A stretch of 64,000 nt of DNA from Thiobacillus sp. 63-78. GTDB taxonomy: Bacteria; Pseudomonadota; Gammaproteobacteria; Burkholderiales; Thiobacillaceae. The stretch lies in NCBI GenBank assembly GCA_001899765.1, contig MKWM01000034.1, forward strand, positions 79,248 through 143,247, read 5' to 3'. Below, piece after piece: positions 11,025-20,430 of the stretch; positions within the stretch are counted from its first letter, which is position 1, and every line of letters begins with the position of its first letter. The notes beneath the pieces were generated by a model. The model searched no databases. It saw only the letters and a list, made by a program, of their open reading frames with translations, and was not told where the DNA came from. The position numbers and the translations under genes were made by a program.

Positions 11025-12437
11025 ATGATGCTTCCCACCCTGGTTCTTGTCGGACGTCCCAACGTCGGCAAGTCCACCCTGTTCAACCGCCTGACCGGCA
11101 CGCGCGACGCCCTGGTGCACGATCTGCCGGGGATGACGCGCGACCGTCATTACGGGCGCGGGCGTATCGGCGGCAAGCCCTATCTGGTGGTCGACACTGG
11201 CGGTCTCGAACCGGTGGCCAGGGACGGCATCATGGCCGAGATGGCGCGGCAGACGCTGCAGGCCATCGACGAGGCGGACGCCATCGTTTTCATGGTCGAT
11301 GCCCGCGCCGGCCTGACGCCGCAGGACAAGGTGATCGCCGACCGCTTGCGCCGCGCGTCGTGTCCGGTGCTGCTGGCCGTCAACAAGGCCGAAGGCATGA
11401 ACCGCGCGGTGGTGACCGCGGAATTCCACGAGTTGGCGCTGGGCGAGCCGCTGGCGATTTCCGGTGCGCACGGTGACGGCATTGCCGACCTGGTCGCCGA
11501 GGCGCTGGCGCCGTTCCCGCAAGAGGACGCGCAGGCCGACGAGTTCGGCATTCCCAAGATCGCGCTGGTGGGGCGTCCCAACGTCGGCAAGTCGACCCTG
11601 GTCAATGCGCTGGTGGGCGAGGAGCGCGTGATCGCCTTCGATCAGCCGGGCACCACGCGCGACTCGATCTACGTCGAGTTCGAGCGCGCCGGCAAGCCCT
11701 ACATCCTGATCGACACCGCCGGCGTGCGGCGTCGCGGCAAGGTGTTCGAGACGGTGGAAAAATTCTCCGTCATCAAGACCCTGCAGGCGATCGAGGACGC
11801 CAACGTGGTGGTGCTGGTGCTCGACGCGCGCGAGAACATCTCCGAGCAGGACGCGCATCTCGCAGGCTTCGTGCTGGAAACCGGGCGTGCGCTGGTGGTG
11901 GCGGTGAACAAGTGGGACGGCCTGTCCGCCGAGCAGCGCGACGACATCAAGCGCGACATCGGCCGCAAGCTGGCTTTCCTCGATTTCGCCCGCTTCAATT
12001 ACATTTCGGCCTTGAAGAGCAAGGGCCTGGACACCCTGCTGAAGGACGTCGAGGCCGCGCACGCCGCCGCCTTCATCAAGATGACGACGCCCAAGCTGAC
12101 GCGGGTGCTGGAAATGGCGGTGGAACAGCACGCACCGCCCAAGAGCGGACTGTTCCGCCCCAAGCCGCGCTATGCCCACCAGGGCGGCAAGAACCCGCCG
12201 GTCATCATCCTGCACGGCAACGCGCTGGAAGGTCTGCGCGACGACTACAAACGCTATCTGGAAAGCAGTTTCCGCAAGGCCTTCAAGCTGCAGGGCACGC
12301 CGCTGCGCATCCAGGTCAAGGAAGACAGCGGCAGGAACCCGTTTGAAGGCAAGGTGCGGGCGCCGCTGAGCGAAAGCGAGGCGACGCGGATGCGGCGCAA
12401 GAAGCGGGTGCGACGCAAGGTCTACGGCTCGACCTGA
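11025..12437 (+). CDS. der: GTPase Der (EngA), ribosome assembly
   Basis: Der is an essential double GTPase for 50S subunit assembly. Two G domains are visible: the first P-loop [12 protein letters not shown] close to the N-terminus with DTGG, and the second [12 protein letters not shown] with [10 protein letters not shown] and NKWD. A C-terminal KH-like domain ends in a basic tail ([14 protein letters not shown]). The ATG at 11025 gives 470 residues; 11028 is an alternative. The annotated open frame extends upstream but has no domain there. Downstream genes are convergent. Confidence 0.96.
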   Translation: MMLPTLVLVGRPNVGKSTLFNRLTGTRDALVHDLPGMTRDRHYGRGRIGGKPYLVVDTGGLEPVARDGIMAEMARQTLQAIDEADAIVFMVDARAGLTPQDKVIADRLRRASCPVLLAVNKAEGMNRAVVTAEFHELALGEPLAISGAHGDGIADLVAEALAPFPQEDAQADEFGIPKIALVGRPNVGKSTLVNALVGEERVIAFDQPGTTRDSIYVEFERAGKPYILIDTAGVRRRGKVFETVEKFSVIKTLQAIEDANVVVLVLDARENISEQDAHLAGFVLETGRALVVAVNKWDGLSAEQRDDIKRDIGRKLAFLDFARFNYISALKSKGLDTLLKDVEAAHAAAFIKMTTPKLTRVLEMAVEQHAPPKSGLFRPKPRYAHQGGKNPPVIILHGNALEGLRDDYKRYLESSFRKAFKLQGTPLRIQVKEDSGRNPFEGKVRAPLSESEATRMRRKKRVRRKVYGST

Positions 12438-12458
12438 AGCGGGCGGGTGCCTCAGTCG

Positions 12459-12710
12459 TCAGTCGAGCCAGCGCACCAGATAGAACAGCTTGAGGCCCTC
12501 GGAAGATCGCGCCGGCCCGCTGGCAATGGCGGCGCGGCGGTGCCTCGACGGATCGGCATGCGCCCGCGCCTCGTCCTCGCTGGCGTAGACCTCGACCACG
12601 CCCTCGGGGAAACGCTTGCGTGACCTGCCGGAGGGCGCATAGATCACCACCGCCGAGGTGCCGACGACATTCGATTCGACATCGGTGAACAGGCTGGTGG
12701 CTTGCGGCAT
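12459..12710 (-). CDS. Small protein of unknown function
   Basis: An 83-residue product that I do not recognise. It starts MPQATSLFTDVESNVVGTSA, has a basic middle (PSGRSRKRFPEG) and ends GLKLFYLVRWLD. No signal peptide or membrane helix is visible. It converges with der, the two stop codons being 21 nt apart. A same-strand small gene lies 39 nt upstream with a hairpin in the gap. Coding potential is judged from frame length and GC-rich third positions only. Confidence 0.5.
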   Translation of the reverse strand: MPQATSLFTDVESNVVGTSAVVIYAPSGRSRKRFPEGVVEVYASEDEARAHADPSRHRRAAIASGPARSSEGLKLFYLVRWLD

Positions 12711-12727
12711 TTGGCTGTCTCTAAATG

Positions 12728-12750
12728 ATGCATCGCTGAACGCGATGCAT
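12728..12750 (-). terminator. Hairpin at the 3' end of a small minus-strand gene
   Basis: ATGCATCGC (12728-12736) and GCGATGCAT (12742-12750) form a perfect 9-bp stem with a 5-nt loop. It reaches into the stop codon of the minus-strand gene at 12750-13031. The following minus-strand bases are not a clean T-run, so attenuation between the two small genes is as likely as termination. Confidence 0.4.
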
Positions 12751-13031
12751 TAGTGCGTCTTTTTCGGGATGTCGCTGATCCTGACGGCGTGGCTGTTCGG
12801 CGTCTCGTCGGTAAAGTGCGGGCGCTCGTCCAGGGTGCGGCCGGTCAGCCTGGCAAGCTCGGTTTCGCGACTGGAAATCACCATCAGGCAATCCTTGATG
12901 CCGAGCACGGTCACCTCGGTCAGCGGACTGGGGTTGCCGTCGCGCGGCGCAGTGTCGCGCACGATGGAAGTGAGGGTCTTGCGCATCATGCGCATGAGAC
13001 GCTGCTCGTCGTGCAGGGCTTTTTCGTCCAT
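12750..13031 (-). CDS. Small protein of unknown function
   Basis: A 93-residue soluble protein, not recognised. A charged N-terminal helix (MDEKALHDEQRLMRMMRKTL) is followed by a predicted alpha/beta stretch (LTEVTVLGIKDCLMVISSRE) with a single cysteine. It is divergent from the GalT-like gene at 13199, so the 167-nt gap between them should contain both promoters. It and the 83-residue neighbour lie in the interval where hfq is usually found, but neither has the Sm fold signature (for example a YKHAIST motif). Confidence 0.5.
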   Translation of the reverse strand: MDEKALHDEQRLMRMMRKTLTSIVRDTAPRDGNPSPLTEVTVLGIKDCLMVISSRETELARLTGRTLDERPHFTDETPNSHAVRISDIPKKTH

Positions 13032-13198
13032 GGGAATGTTCCGGAAACCAGCGAAGATTCACATTGTCGGCGCCGCTCCCGGCTTCGTCAACGCAAGTCC
13101 CGGGTACGAGTGGATAAAAAGCGTGACAGGGCACATAAGAATTATGATCCTCCGGCGCCCGCTGGCTGTTTTATGCTTGTCGGCGGAGGATACCCCGC

Positions 13199-14290
13199 AT
13201 GTCAGACCCGAGCACCCACGAATCCAGCGAAGTCCGCGAAATCCGCATCAATCCGGTCATCCCGAGCGAATCGGTGCTGGTCGCCACCGCGCGCAGCATG
13301 CGCCCGAAAAAAGCCGAGGAACTGGCGCCGCGCGACACCCGCAAACACGTTGAAACCTGCCCGTTCTGCCGTGGCAACGAGCATAAAACCCCGCCCGTGA
13401 TCCTGAGCTGGCCACCCGAGGGCGACTGGCAGATCCGCATGGTGGAAAATCTCTATCCGGTGCTGGGCGACGACCGCGAACAGGCCGGGTTCAACTTCGG
13501 CCTGCAGCAGACCATCGACGGCTACGGCCGGCACGAAGTCATCATCGATCATCATGAGCATGGCATCGCCGTACAGGAGATGGCCGAATCGCACCTGGCG
13601 ATCCTGTTCGGCATTTATCAGACGCGCATGCGCCAGTTGTTCGAATCGGACGAGCGGCTGAAATACGTGCTGGTGTTCAAGAATTTCGGCCCGGCTGCCG
13701 GGGCGTCGATCCCGCATACGCACAGCCAGGTGATCGCGATGCCGGTGGTGCCGGAAAACGTTGACGCCGAAGTGCGGAACAGCGCCGCGCACTACGCCAA
13801 GCATCACCACTGCATTTTCTGCGCATTGATCGACGAGGCGCTGACCTTCGAGGCAACCATCTACGACCGCGCTTCCGGCGCGGTGCGCCGCAAGATCAAT
13901 GTGGGCCAGTATGTCGTCGAGCGCGGCGAGAAATTCATCGCCATCAAGCCGTTTGCCAGCCGTTACGAATGGGAGGTGCACATTCTTCCGCTGGCCCACC
14001 AGGCCGATTTCCTCGATGTGCGCGGCGAGGATCTGGCCGATCTGGCGCGGGTGATGAAGCGCACCATGGCGCGTCTGGATGCCGTCATCGGCGGCGCGCA
14101 ATACAACTTCTTCCTGCATTCCGTGCCACACGATGCACAACGGGATGCGCACGCGCCCAGCTATCACTGGCATCTGGAGATCTGTCCGCGCACGTCCATT
14201 CCCACCGGGTTCGAACTGGGCTCCGGGCTCTTCGTCAATACGGTCAATCCCGAGCAGGCAGCCGAACGTCTACGCGCTGTGGAACTGTAA
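13199..14290 (+). CDS. GalT-like nucleotidyltransferase, probable APS:phosphate adenylyltransferase (APAT)
   Basis: A 363-residue protein of the galactose-1-phosphate uridylyltransferase branch of the HIT superfamily. It has a zinc-type CPFC motif at 54-57, a nucleophile region PHTHSQVIAMPVVP (His173/His175) and a C-terminal YHWHLEICPR. The active site reads H-T-H-S-Q instead of the H-P-H of true GalT, as in GalT relatives that act on adenylyl substrates. Thiobacillus denitrificans APAT is a GalT-related enzyme of about 41 kDa that turns APS plus phosphate into ADP plus sulfate. Size, motif and the sulfur-oxidiser context fit it; this function is inferred. GGAGG precedes the ATG at good spacing. 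No gal genes are nearby. Confidence 0.65.
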   Translation: MSDPSTHESSEVREIRINPVIPSESVLVATARSMRPKKAEELAPRDTRKHVETCPFCRGNEHKTPPVILSWPPEGDWQIRMVENLYPVLGDDREQAGFNFGLQQTIDGYGRHEVIIDHHEHGIAVQEMAESHLAILFGIYQTRMRQLFESDERLKYVLVFKNFGPAAGASIPHTHSQVIAMPVVPENVDAEVRNSAAHYAKHHHCIFCALIDEALTFEATIYDRASGAVRRKINVGQYVVERGEKFIAIKPFASRYEWEVHILPLAHQADFLDVRGEDLADLARVMKRTMARLDAVIGGAQYNFFLHSVPHDAQRDAHAPSYHWHLEICPRTSIPTGFELGSGLFVNTVNPEQAAERLRAVEL

Positions 14291-14516
14291 AAAACAGCGG
14301 GATTGGAGCGTTCACGGATCCATGCAGCGATTGGGCGCCGAGTCTCCGCAATCGGCGTGATAGACGCTAGAATCAGGCTTTCTCATCCCCCACAGGTGCT
14401 GCATGGATGTTCCGCTTCCCGGGCCGCGCCTGAACGCCGGCCAGTGAAATTTCCCCTGAATCGCCCTGCCTCATTCACGACCACCGCGCATCTGGCGGCA
14501 GACCGGGGAGGTTTGC

Positions 14517-15671
14517 TTGTTTGATCGACACGCCGGCGGCGAGCGCGCCATCCTGGCGGCACTCGATTTCGGCGATCCGGATTTTTCCGAAAGCGTGGCC
14601 GAGTTGCGCTTGCTGGCTTCGGGCGCCGGTCTCGAGATTCTGGGCATGGTTCAGGGCAAGCGCAGCCGCCCCGATGCCGCGCTGTTCGTGGGGAGCGGCA
14701 AGGCGGATGAAATCGCCGCGCTGGTCGCCGCCGCCGAAGCCGAGATCGTCATTTTCAATCACGAACTGTCGCCGGCGCAGGAGCGCAACCTGGAGCGTCG
14801 CGTGCATTGCCGGGTGGTCGATCGCGTCACGCTGATTCTGGATATTTTTGCCCGCCGTGCGCAGAGTGCGGAAGGGAAGCTGCAGGTCGAGCTGGCACAG
14901 CTGCAACATCTGTCGACCCGGCTGGTGCGCGGCTGGACGCACCTGGAGCGCCAGCGCGGCGGGGTGGGGATGCGTGGCCCGGGTGAAAAACAGCTGGAAA
15001 CCGACCGCCGTCTGATCGGGATACGGGTCAAGTCGCTGCGCGACCGGCTCGACCGGCTGGGCAAACAGCGGCGCACCCAACGGCGTTCCCGCGCGCGCCA
15101 GAAGGTGCAGTCGGTCGCGCTGGTCGGCTATACCAATGCAGGCAAGTCCACGTTGTTCAATGCGTTGACGCGTGCCGACGTTTACGCGGCCGACCAGTTG
15201 TTTGCCACGCTGGATACCACCACGCGCAAAATGTATCTGCCGCGCGTGGGAGAAGTGGTGCTCTCGGACACGGTCGGTTTCATCACCCGCCTGCCGCATG
15301 CCCTGGTGGCGGCTTTTCGGGCCACGCTGGAAGCCACGGCTGAAGCCGATCTGCTGTTGCACGTGATCGATTCCTCCAGCCCGGGGCGCGAGCGCCAGAT
15401 GGACTCGGTCGACAAGGTGCTGGCGGAAATCGGAGCGGATGCCGTTCCGCAACTCCGGGTCTACAACAAGCTCGATCTGACGGGTGTTGCGCCGGGAGTG
15501 GGGCGGGATGAGTATGGTAAACTGCAAAGCGTGTATGTCTCCGCGCAATCCGGCGCGGGGCTTGATCTTTTGCGCGATGCCCTGTCGGAAATCCTGGTCG
15601 CCGGGCGTATTCGGGACGAAGCCGGCATGTCGGACGAAGATCCCTCCCAACCCACAGCTCTCTCTGCATGA
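14517..15671 (+). CDS. hflX: Ribosome-associated GTPase HflX
   Basis: A 384-residue GTPase that binds and splits stalled 70S ribosomes. The N-terminal glycine-rich domain (FVGSGKADEIAAL) precedes a G domain with GYTNAGKSTLFNAL, SDTVGFI and NKLD. The start is the TTG at 14517, 5 nt after GGGGAGG (14505-14511), giving the usual MFDRHAGGERA N-terminus. It heads the hflX-hflK-hflC-DUF2065 run. The hfq gene that normally precedes it in this lineage is absent. Confidence 0.93.
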   Translation: MFDRHAGGERAILAALDFGDPDFSESVAELRLLASGAGLEILGMVQGKRSRPDAALFVGSGKADEIAALVAAAEAEIVIFNHELSPAQERNLERRVHCRVVDRVTLILDIFARRAQSAEGKLQVELAQLQHLSTRLVRGWTHLERQRGGVGMRGPGEKQLETDRRLIGIRVKSLRDRLDRLGKQRRTQRRSRARQKVQSVALVGYTNAGKSTLFNALTRADVYAADQLFATLDTTTRKMYLPRVGEVVLSDTVGFITRLPHALVAAFRATLEATAEADLLLHVIDSSSPGRERQMDSVDKVLAEIGADAVPQLRVYNKLDLTGVAPGVGRDEYGKLQSVYVSAQSGAGLDLLRDALSEILVAGRIRDEAGMSDEDPSQPTALSA

Positions 15672-15680
15672 TTTAATAAT

Positions 15681-16877
15681 ATGGCCTGGAACGACCCGCA
15701 ATGGGGAAACAACGGTAACCGCAACAAAAACAGCGGCCCCCCCGATCTGGACGAGCTTTGGCGGCGACTGAATCAGCGCCTCGGTGGCCTGTTCGGCAAC
15801 CGCAATACCGAAGGCGGCGGATTCCCTTCCGCAGGGGGCGGTGGCGGCGGCAATCTGCTTGCCTTGCTGCTCGGCGCGCTGGCGCTGGTATGGGTGGCGA
15901 GCGGGTTCTATATCGTCGACGCCGGTCAGCGCGGCGTGGTGCTGCGCTTTGGAAAATATATCGAGACGACCGAGCCGGGACCGCGCTGGCATTTGCCATG
16001 GCCGATCGAGTCGCGCGAAATCGTCAACATCGACCAGGTCCGTACGATTGAAATCGGCTACCGCAACAACGTCAAGAGCAAGGTGCTGCGCGAATCATTG
16101 ATGCTGACGGACGACGAGAACATCATCGACCTGCAGTTCGCGGTGCAGTACATCCTGAAAGATCCCGAGGAATTCCTGTTCGTCAATCGCGCGCCCGAGG
16201 ATACGGTGCTGCAGGTGGCGGAAACCGCGATGCGCGAAATCGTGGGCAAGAACAAGATGGATTTTGTGCTGTACGAAGGACGCGCCGAAATCGCCACGCG
16301 TGCGAAAGTCCTGATGCAGCAGATCCTCGATCGCTACAAGACCGGGATCAGCGTCAGTCAGGTGACCTTGCAGAACATCCAGCCACCCGAGCAGGTGCAG
16401 GCTGCGTTCGACGACGCGGTCAAGGCGGGCCAGGATCGCGAGCGCCTGAAAAATGAAGCGGAAGCCTATTCCAACGACGTGGTGCCGCGCGCAAGCGGTC
16501 TGGCTTCGCGCTTGAAGGAAGAGGCCGCGGGCTACAAGCAGTCGGTGACGGCAAATGCCGAAGGTGACGCCAGCCGCTTTGCGCAAATTGCGACCGAATA
16601 TCAGAAAGCCCCGCAGGTCACACGCGAACGTATGTATCTCGACACCATGCAAACCGTCATGAACAACACCACCAAAGTGGTCGTTGACCAGAAAGGTGGC
16701 AACAGCCTCCTGTATCTGCCGCTCGACAAATTGCAGCAGATCGCCGGCCAGTCCGGCAATGGCGCGTCGCCGGACACGCTGTTGCAACCCCCGGTTTCTC
16801 CGACGGCCGCGCCTGCCCCCGTGGATCTGCGCTCGCGCGATGCCTTGCGCAGTCGTGATCGGGAGGACCGGCCATGA
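15681..16877 (+). CDS. hflK: FtsH protease modulator HflK
   Basis: HflK and HflC form a large periplasmic cage around the membrane protease FtsH and modulate its activity. The 398-residue product has a Gly/Asn-rich N-terminal tail, a transmembrane helix at about 55-75 (LLALLLGALALVWVASGFYI) and an SPFH domain starting DAGQRGVVLRFGKYIE, then a coiled coil and a Pro-rich C-terminus. It overlaps hflC by 4 nt. Confidence 0.95.
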   Translation: MAWNDPQWGNNGNRNKNSGPPDLDELWRRLNQRLGGLFGNRNTEGGGFPSAGGGGGGNLLALLLGALALVWVASGFYIVDAGQRGVVLRFGKYIETTEPGPRWHLPWPIESREIVNIDQVRTIEIGYRNNVKSKVLRESLMLTDDENIIDLQFAVQYILKDPEEFLFVNRAPEDTVLQVAETAMREIVGKNKMDFVLYEGRAEIATRAKVLMQQILDRYKTGISVSQVTLQNIQPPEQVQAAFDDAVKAGQDRERLKNEAEAYSNDVVPRASGLASRLKEEAAGYKQSVTANAEGDASRFAQIATEYQKAPQVTRERMYLDTMQTVMNNTTKVVVDQKGGNSLLYLPLDKLQQIAGQSGNGASPDTLLQPPVSPTAAPAPVDLRSRDALRSRDREDRP

Positions 16878-17755
16878 AGAAGTATGCCGCCCCCCTGCTG
16901 ATCGGGTTGATCGTGTTGCTGATCGTGTTGAGCGGCAGTACGTTTACCGTCGACCAGCGCCAGAATGCGCTCGTGTTCCAGCTGGGTGAAGTGGTCTCGG
17001 TAAAAAAGAAGCCGGGTTTGTATTTCAAGCTGCCGCTGGTGCAGAACGTCCGTTATTTCGATACGCGCATCCTGACGCTGGATGCCGCGGATCCCGAGCG
17101 TTTCATTACCTCGGAAAAGAAAAACGTGCTGGTCGATTCCTACATCAAATGGCGCGTGATCGATGCGCGCCAGTTTTACGTCTCGGTTGGCGGCGATGAA
17201 ACGCGCGCGCAGATCCGGCTGAGCCAGACGGTCAATGACGGTCTGCGGGCCGAATTCGGCAAGCGCACGGTTCACGACGTCATCGCGGGCAAGCGTGATG
17301 AAATCATGAGCCTGATTCGCGCCAAGGCCGACCAGGATGCCCGCTCGATCGGCGTGCAGGTGGTCGACGTGCGCATCAAGCGGGTCGATCTGCCGGAAAG
17401 CGTATCGGAGAACGTCTATCGCCGGATGGAGGCCGAGCGCAAGCAGGTGGCCAACGAACTGCGCTCGACCGGCGCGGCGGAAGCGGAAAAGATCAAGGCC
17501 GACGCCGATCGGCAGAAGCAGGTGATCGTCGCCGAAGCCTACCGGGATGCCCAGCGCGTCAAGGGTGAGGGCGATGCCAGGGCGTCCGCGATCTATGCCG
17601 CGGCCTATGACAGGAATCCGGAATTCTATGCTTTCTACCGCAGCATGCAGGCCTACCGCGAAAGCTTCAAAAACAAGAGTGATGTGATGGTGCTTGATCC
17701 CAGCGCGGACTTCTTCAAGTACATGAAAAATCCGCGTGCCGCCGGGGGTAAATGA
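16874..17755 (+). CDS. hflC: FtsH protease modulator HflC
   Basis: The 293-residue partner of HflK. One N-terminal membrane helix (LLIGLIVLLIVLSGSTFTV) is followed by the SPFH domain (DQRQNALVFQLGEV) and a charged coiled coil (AEAEKIKADADRQKQVI). The C-terminus ends in the usual SDVMVLDPSADFFKYMKNP. Its stop overlaps the next small gene in an ATGA arrangement. Confidence 0.95.
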   Translation: MKKYAAPLLIGLIVLLIVLSGSTFTVDQRQNALVFQLGEVVSVKKKPGLYFKLPLVQNVRYFDTRILTLDAADPERFITSEKKNVLVDSYIKWRVIDARQFYVSVGGDETRAQIRLSQTVNDGLRAEFGKRTVHDVIAGKRDEIMSLIRAKADQDARSIGVQVVDVRIKRVDLPESVSENVYRRMEAERKQVANELRSTGAAEAEKIKADADRQKQVIVAEAYRDAQRVKGEGDARASAIYAAAYDRNPEFYAFYRSMQAYRESFKNKSDVMVLDPSADFFKYMKNPRAAGGK

Positions 17756-17922
17756 CCGGTGTCGGCGGGCTTGCTGCAATCGGCCTGTTGCGGGTGATCG
17801 AAGGCGGTCTGCCATGCGCTGCGCCTGACGTATGGCGGCGGCGCTGCCGTCGGGTGCGCGCGCCCGGCGGCCCGTTGTGTGTGATCGGAGCCACCTCGAT
17901 GCTGGGTGGCCTTTTTTGTTGA
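17752..17922 (+). CDS. DUF2065 (YjeT-like) small membrane protein
   Basis: A 56-codon gene begins ATGA over the hflC stop and ends at the TGA at 17920-17922. The product has the DUF2065 pattern: a hydrophobic start, then LLRVIEGGLPCAAPDVWRR and a C-terminal GATSMLGGL. The hflC-DUF2065-hisZ order is the usual one in betaproteobacteria, which supports it strongly. Compared with the family, the middle is Arg/Pro-rich and the last helix is short, so it may be decaying. The intrinsic terminator of the hfl operon lies inside its final codons. Confidence 0.75.
   Translation: MTGVGGLAAIGLLRVIEGGLPCAAPDVWRRRCRRVRAPGGPLCVIGATSMLGGLFC
17890..17917 (+). terminator. Intrinsic terminator of the hfl operon, inside coding sequence
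   Basis: GCCACC (17890-17895) pairs with GGTGGC (17905-17910) and is followed by CTTTTTT. It overlaps the codons for the last residues of the DUF2065 product. The hisZ gene starts 20 nt after the T-run and so needs another promoter or readthrough. Confidence 0.7.
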
Positions 17923-17937
17923 GGCTGCTGAATTGAA

Positions 17938-18903
17938 ATGATTGCCTGGCTATTGCCTGAAAACGTCGAGGATGTATTGCCGCCCCGGGCCTGGCGCATG
18001 GAAGACATGCGCCGCGCGTTGCTCGATCTGTTTCGTGGCCATGGCTACCAGCTGGTGATCCCGCCGTTGATGGAGTACGTCGATTCGCTGCTGACCGGTG
18101 TGGGCGCGGATCTCGATCTCAAGACCTTCAAGCTGGTCGACCAGTTGTCCGGACGCCTGATGGGCGTACGTGCCGATATCACGCCTCAGGTGGCGCGAAT
18201 CGATGCGCACCTGTTGGCCACCAATGCGGTGAATCGCCTGTGCTATGCCGGCAGCGTGCTGCATACCCAGTCCGCCGGCTTCCACCGCTCGCGCGAACCG
18301 ATCCAGATCGGTGCGGAACTGTATGGCGAAGCCGGTACCGAAGCGGATCTCGAGATCCTGACCCTGATGCTGCAAGGCCTTGCCGTGTGCGGGGTGAAAA
18401 CGCCGCAGCTCGACATCGGCCATGTCGGCGTCTATCGTGCGCTGGCGCAGGAAGCCGGGTTCTCCAGCGAGATCGAGCATCAGCTGTTCGGTGCGCTGCA
18501 GGCCAAGGACAGCAGCGCCGTGTCGGTTCTGACGGCGGGCATGCAGGCTTCGCTCCGCGATGCCTTTGCCGCCCTGCCGCAGCTGTATGGCGACCGCAGC
18601 ATGCTGGCCGAGGCGCGTATGCGACTGCCGCAACTCGCCTCGGTACAGACCGCGCTGGATACGCTGGAAACGATCGATCGCAGCCTGCGCGACGTTGAAG
18701 TCGCCTACGACCTGACAGAGCTGCGCGGCTACGGCTATCACAGCGGCGTCGTGTTTGCCGCCTACACCGGCGGACGCAGTCATGCCATCGCGCAGGGCGG
18801 GCGTTACGACGAGGTGGGGCGGGTATTCGGCCGCGCGCGTCCGGCCACCGGATTCAGCATGGATTTGCGCGAGTTGACCATCGCCAGTTCAGATACACAG
18901 TAA
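17938..18903 (+). CDS. hisZ: ATP phosphoribosyltransferase regulatory subunit HisZ, short form
   Basis: HisZ is a catalytically inactive HisRS-like protein that activates the short-form HisG at the first step of histidine synthesis. The 321-residue product shows VLPPRAWRMEDMRRALLDLF, GVRADITPQVARIDAH and AQGGRYDEVGRVFGRARPATGFSMDLREL. Many betaproteobacterial HisZ proteins extend about 60 residues past this last motif; this one stops 10 residues after it. The ATG follows the hfl terminator. It probably forms a unit with purA. Confidence 0.9.
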   Translation: MIAWLLPENVEDVLPPRAWRMEDMRRALLDLFRGHGYQLVIPPLMEYVDSLLTGVGADLDLKTFKLVDQLSGRLMGVRADITPQVARIDAHLLATNAVNRLCYAGSVLHTQSAGFHRSREPIQIGAELYGEAGTEADLEILTLMLQGLAVCGVKTPQLDIGHVGVYRALAQEAGFSSEIEHQLFGALQAKDSSAVSVLTAGMQASLRDAFAALPQLYGDRSMLAEARMRLPQLASVQTALDTLETIDRSLRDVEVAYDLTELRGYGYHSGVVFAAYTGGRSHAIAQGGRYDEVGRVFGRARPATGFSMDLRELTIASSDTQ

Positions 18904-20217
<1,314 letters not shown>

Positions 20218-20242
20218 TGGCCGCAACAAGCCCCCTCAAAGC

Positions 20243-20269
20243 AAAAAGCCGACACGAGGTCGGCTTTTT
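20243..20269. terminator. Bidirectional intrinsic terminator between purA and tRNA-Leu
   Basis: AAAAAGCCGAC (20243-20253) and GTCGGCTTTTT (20259-20269) are perfect complements with a 5-nt loop. A-runs and T-runs flank both sides, so it can end purA on the plus strand and tRNA-Leu on the minus strand. Confidence 0.9.
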
Positions 20270-20296
20270 GTACCAAGCTGATTTCTTGGCTGCGTC

Positions 20297-20383
20297 TGGT
20301 GCCCAGAAGAGGACTCGAACCTCCACAGTGTTGCCACCGCTAGGACCTGAACCTAGTGCGTCTACCAATTCCGCCATCTGGGC
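20297..20383 (-). tRNA. tRNA-Leu (anticodon CAG)
   Basis: On the minus strand an 87-nt tRNA folds with acceptor GCCCAGA/TCTGGGC, discriminator A and an encoded CCA. The D arm has GGCGGAATTGGTAGAC; the anticodon stem CTAGG/CCTAG encloses the loop TTCAGGT, giving CAG. A long variable arm identifies a type II tRNA, and the T loop is GGTTCGAGTCC. It reads CUG leucine codons, which are abundant in this GC-rich genome. Confidence 0.95.
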
Positions 20384-20396
20384 AATGAAGGCGCGC

Positions 20397-20425
20397 ATTT
20401 TAGAGAGCCCCGAATAAATTGTCAA
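20397..20425 (-). promoter_or_regulatory. Sigma-70 promoter of tRNA-Leu
   Basis: On the minus strand a perfect TTGACA (20420-20425) and TAAAAT (20397-20402) are separated by 17 nt, just upstream of the tRNA 5' end at 20383. The -35 box lies within 6 nt of the rnr ATG on the other strand. Confidence 0.8.
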
Positions 20426-20430
20426 CGAAG

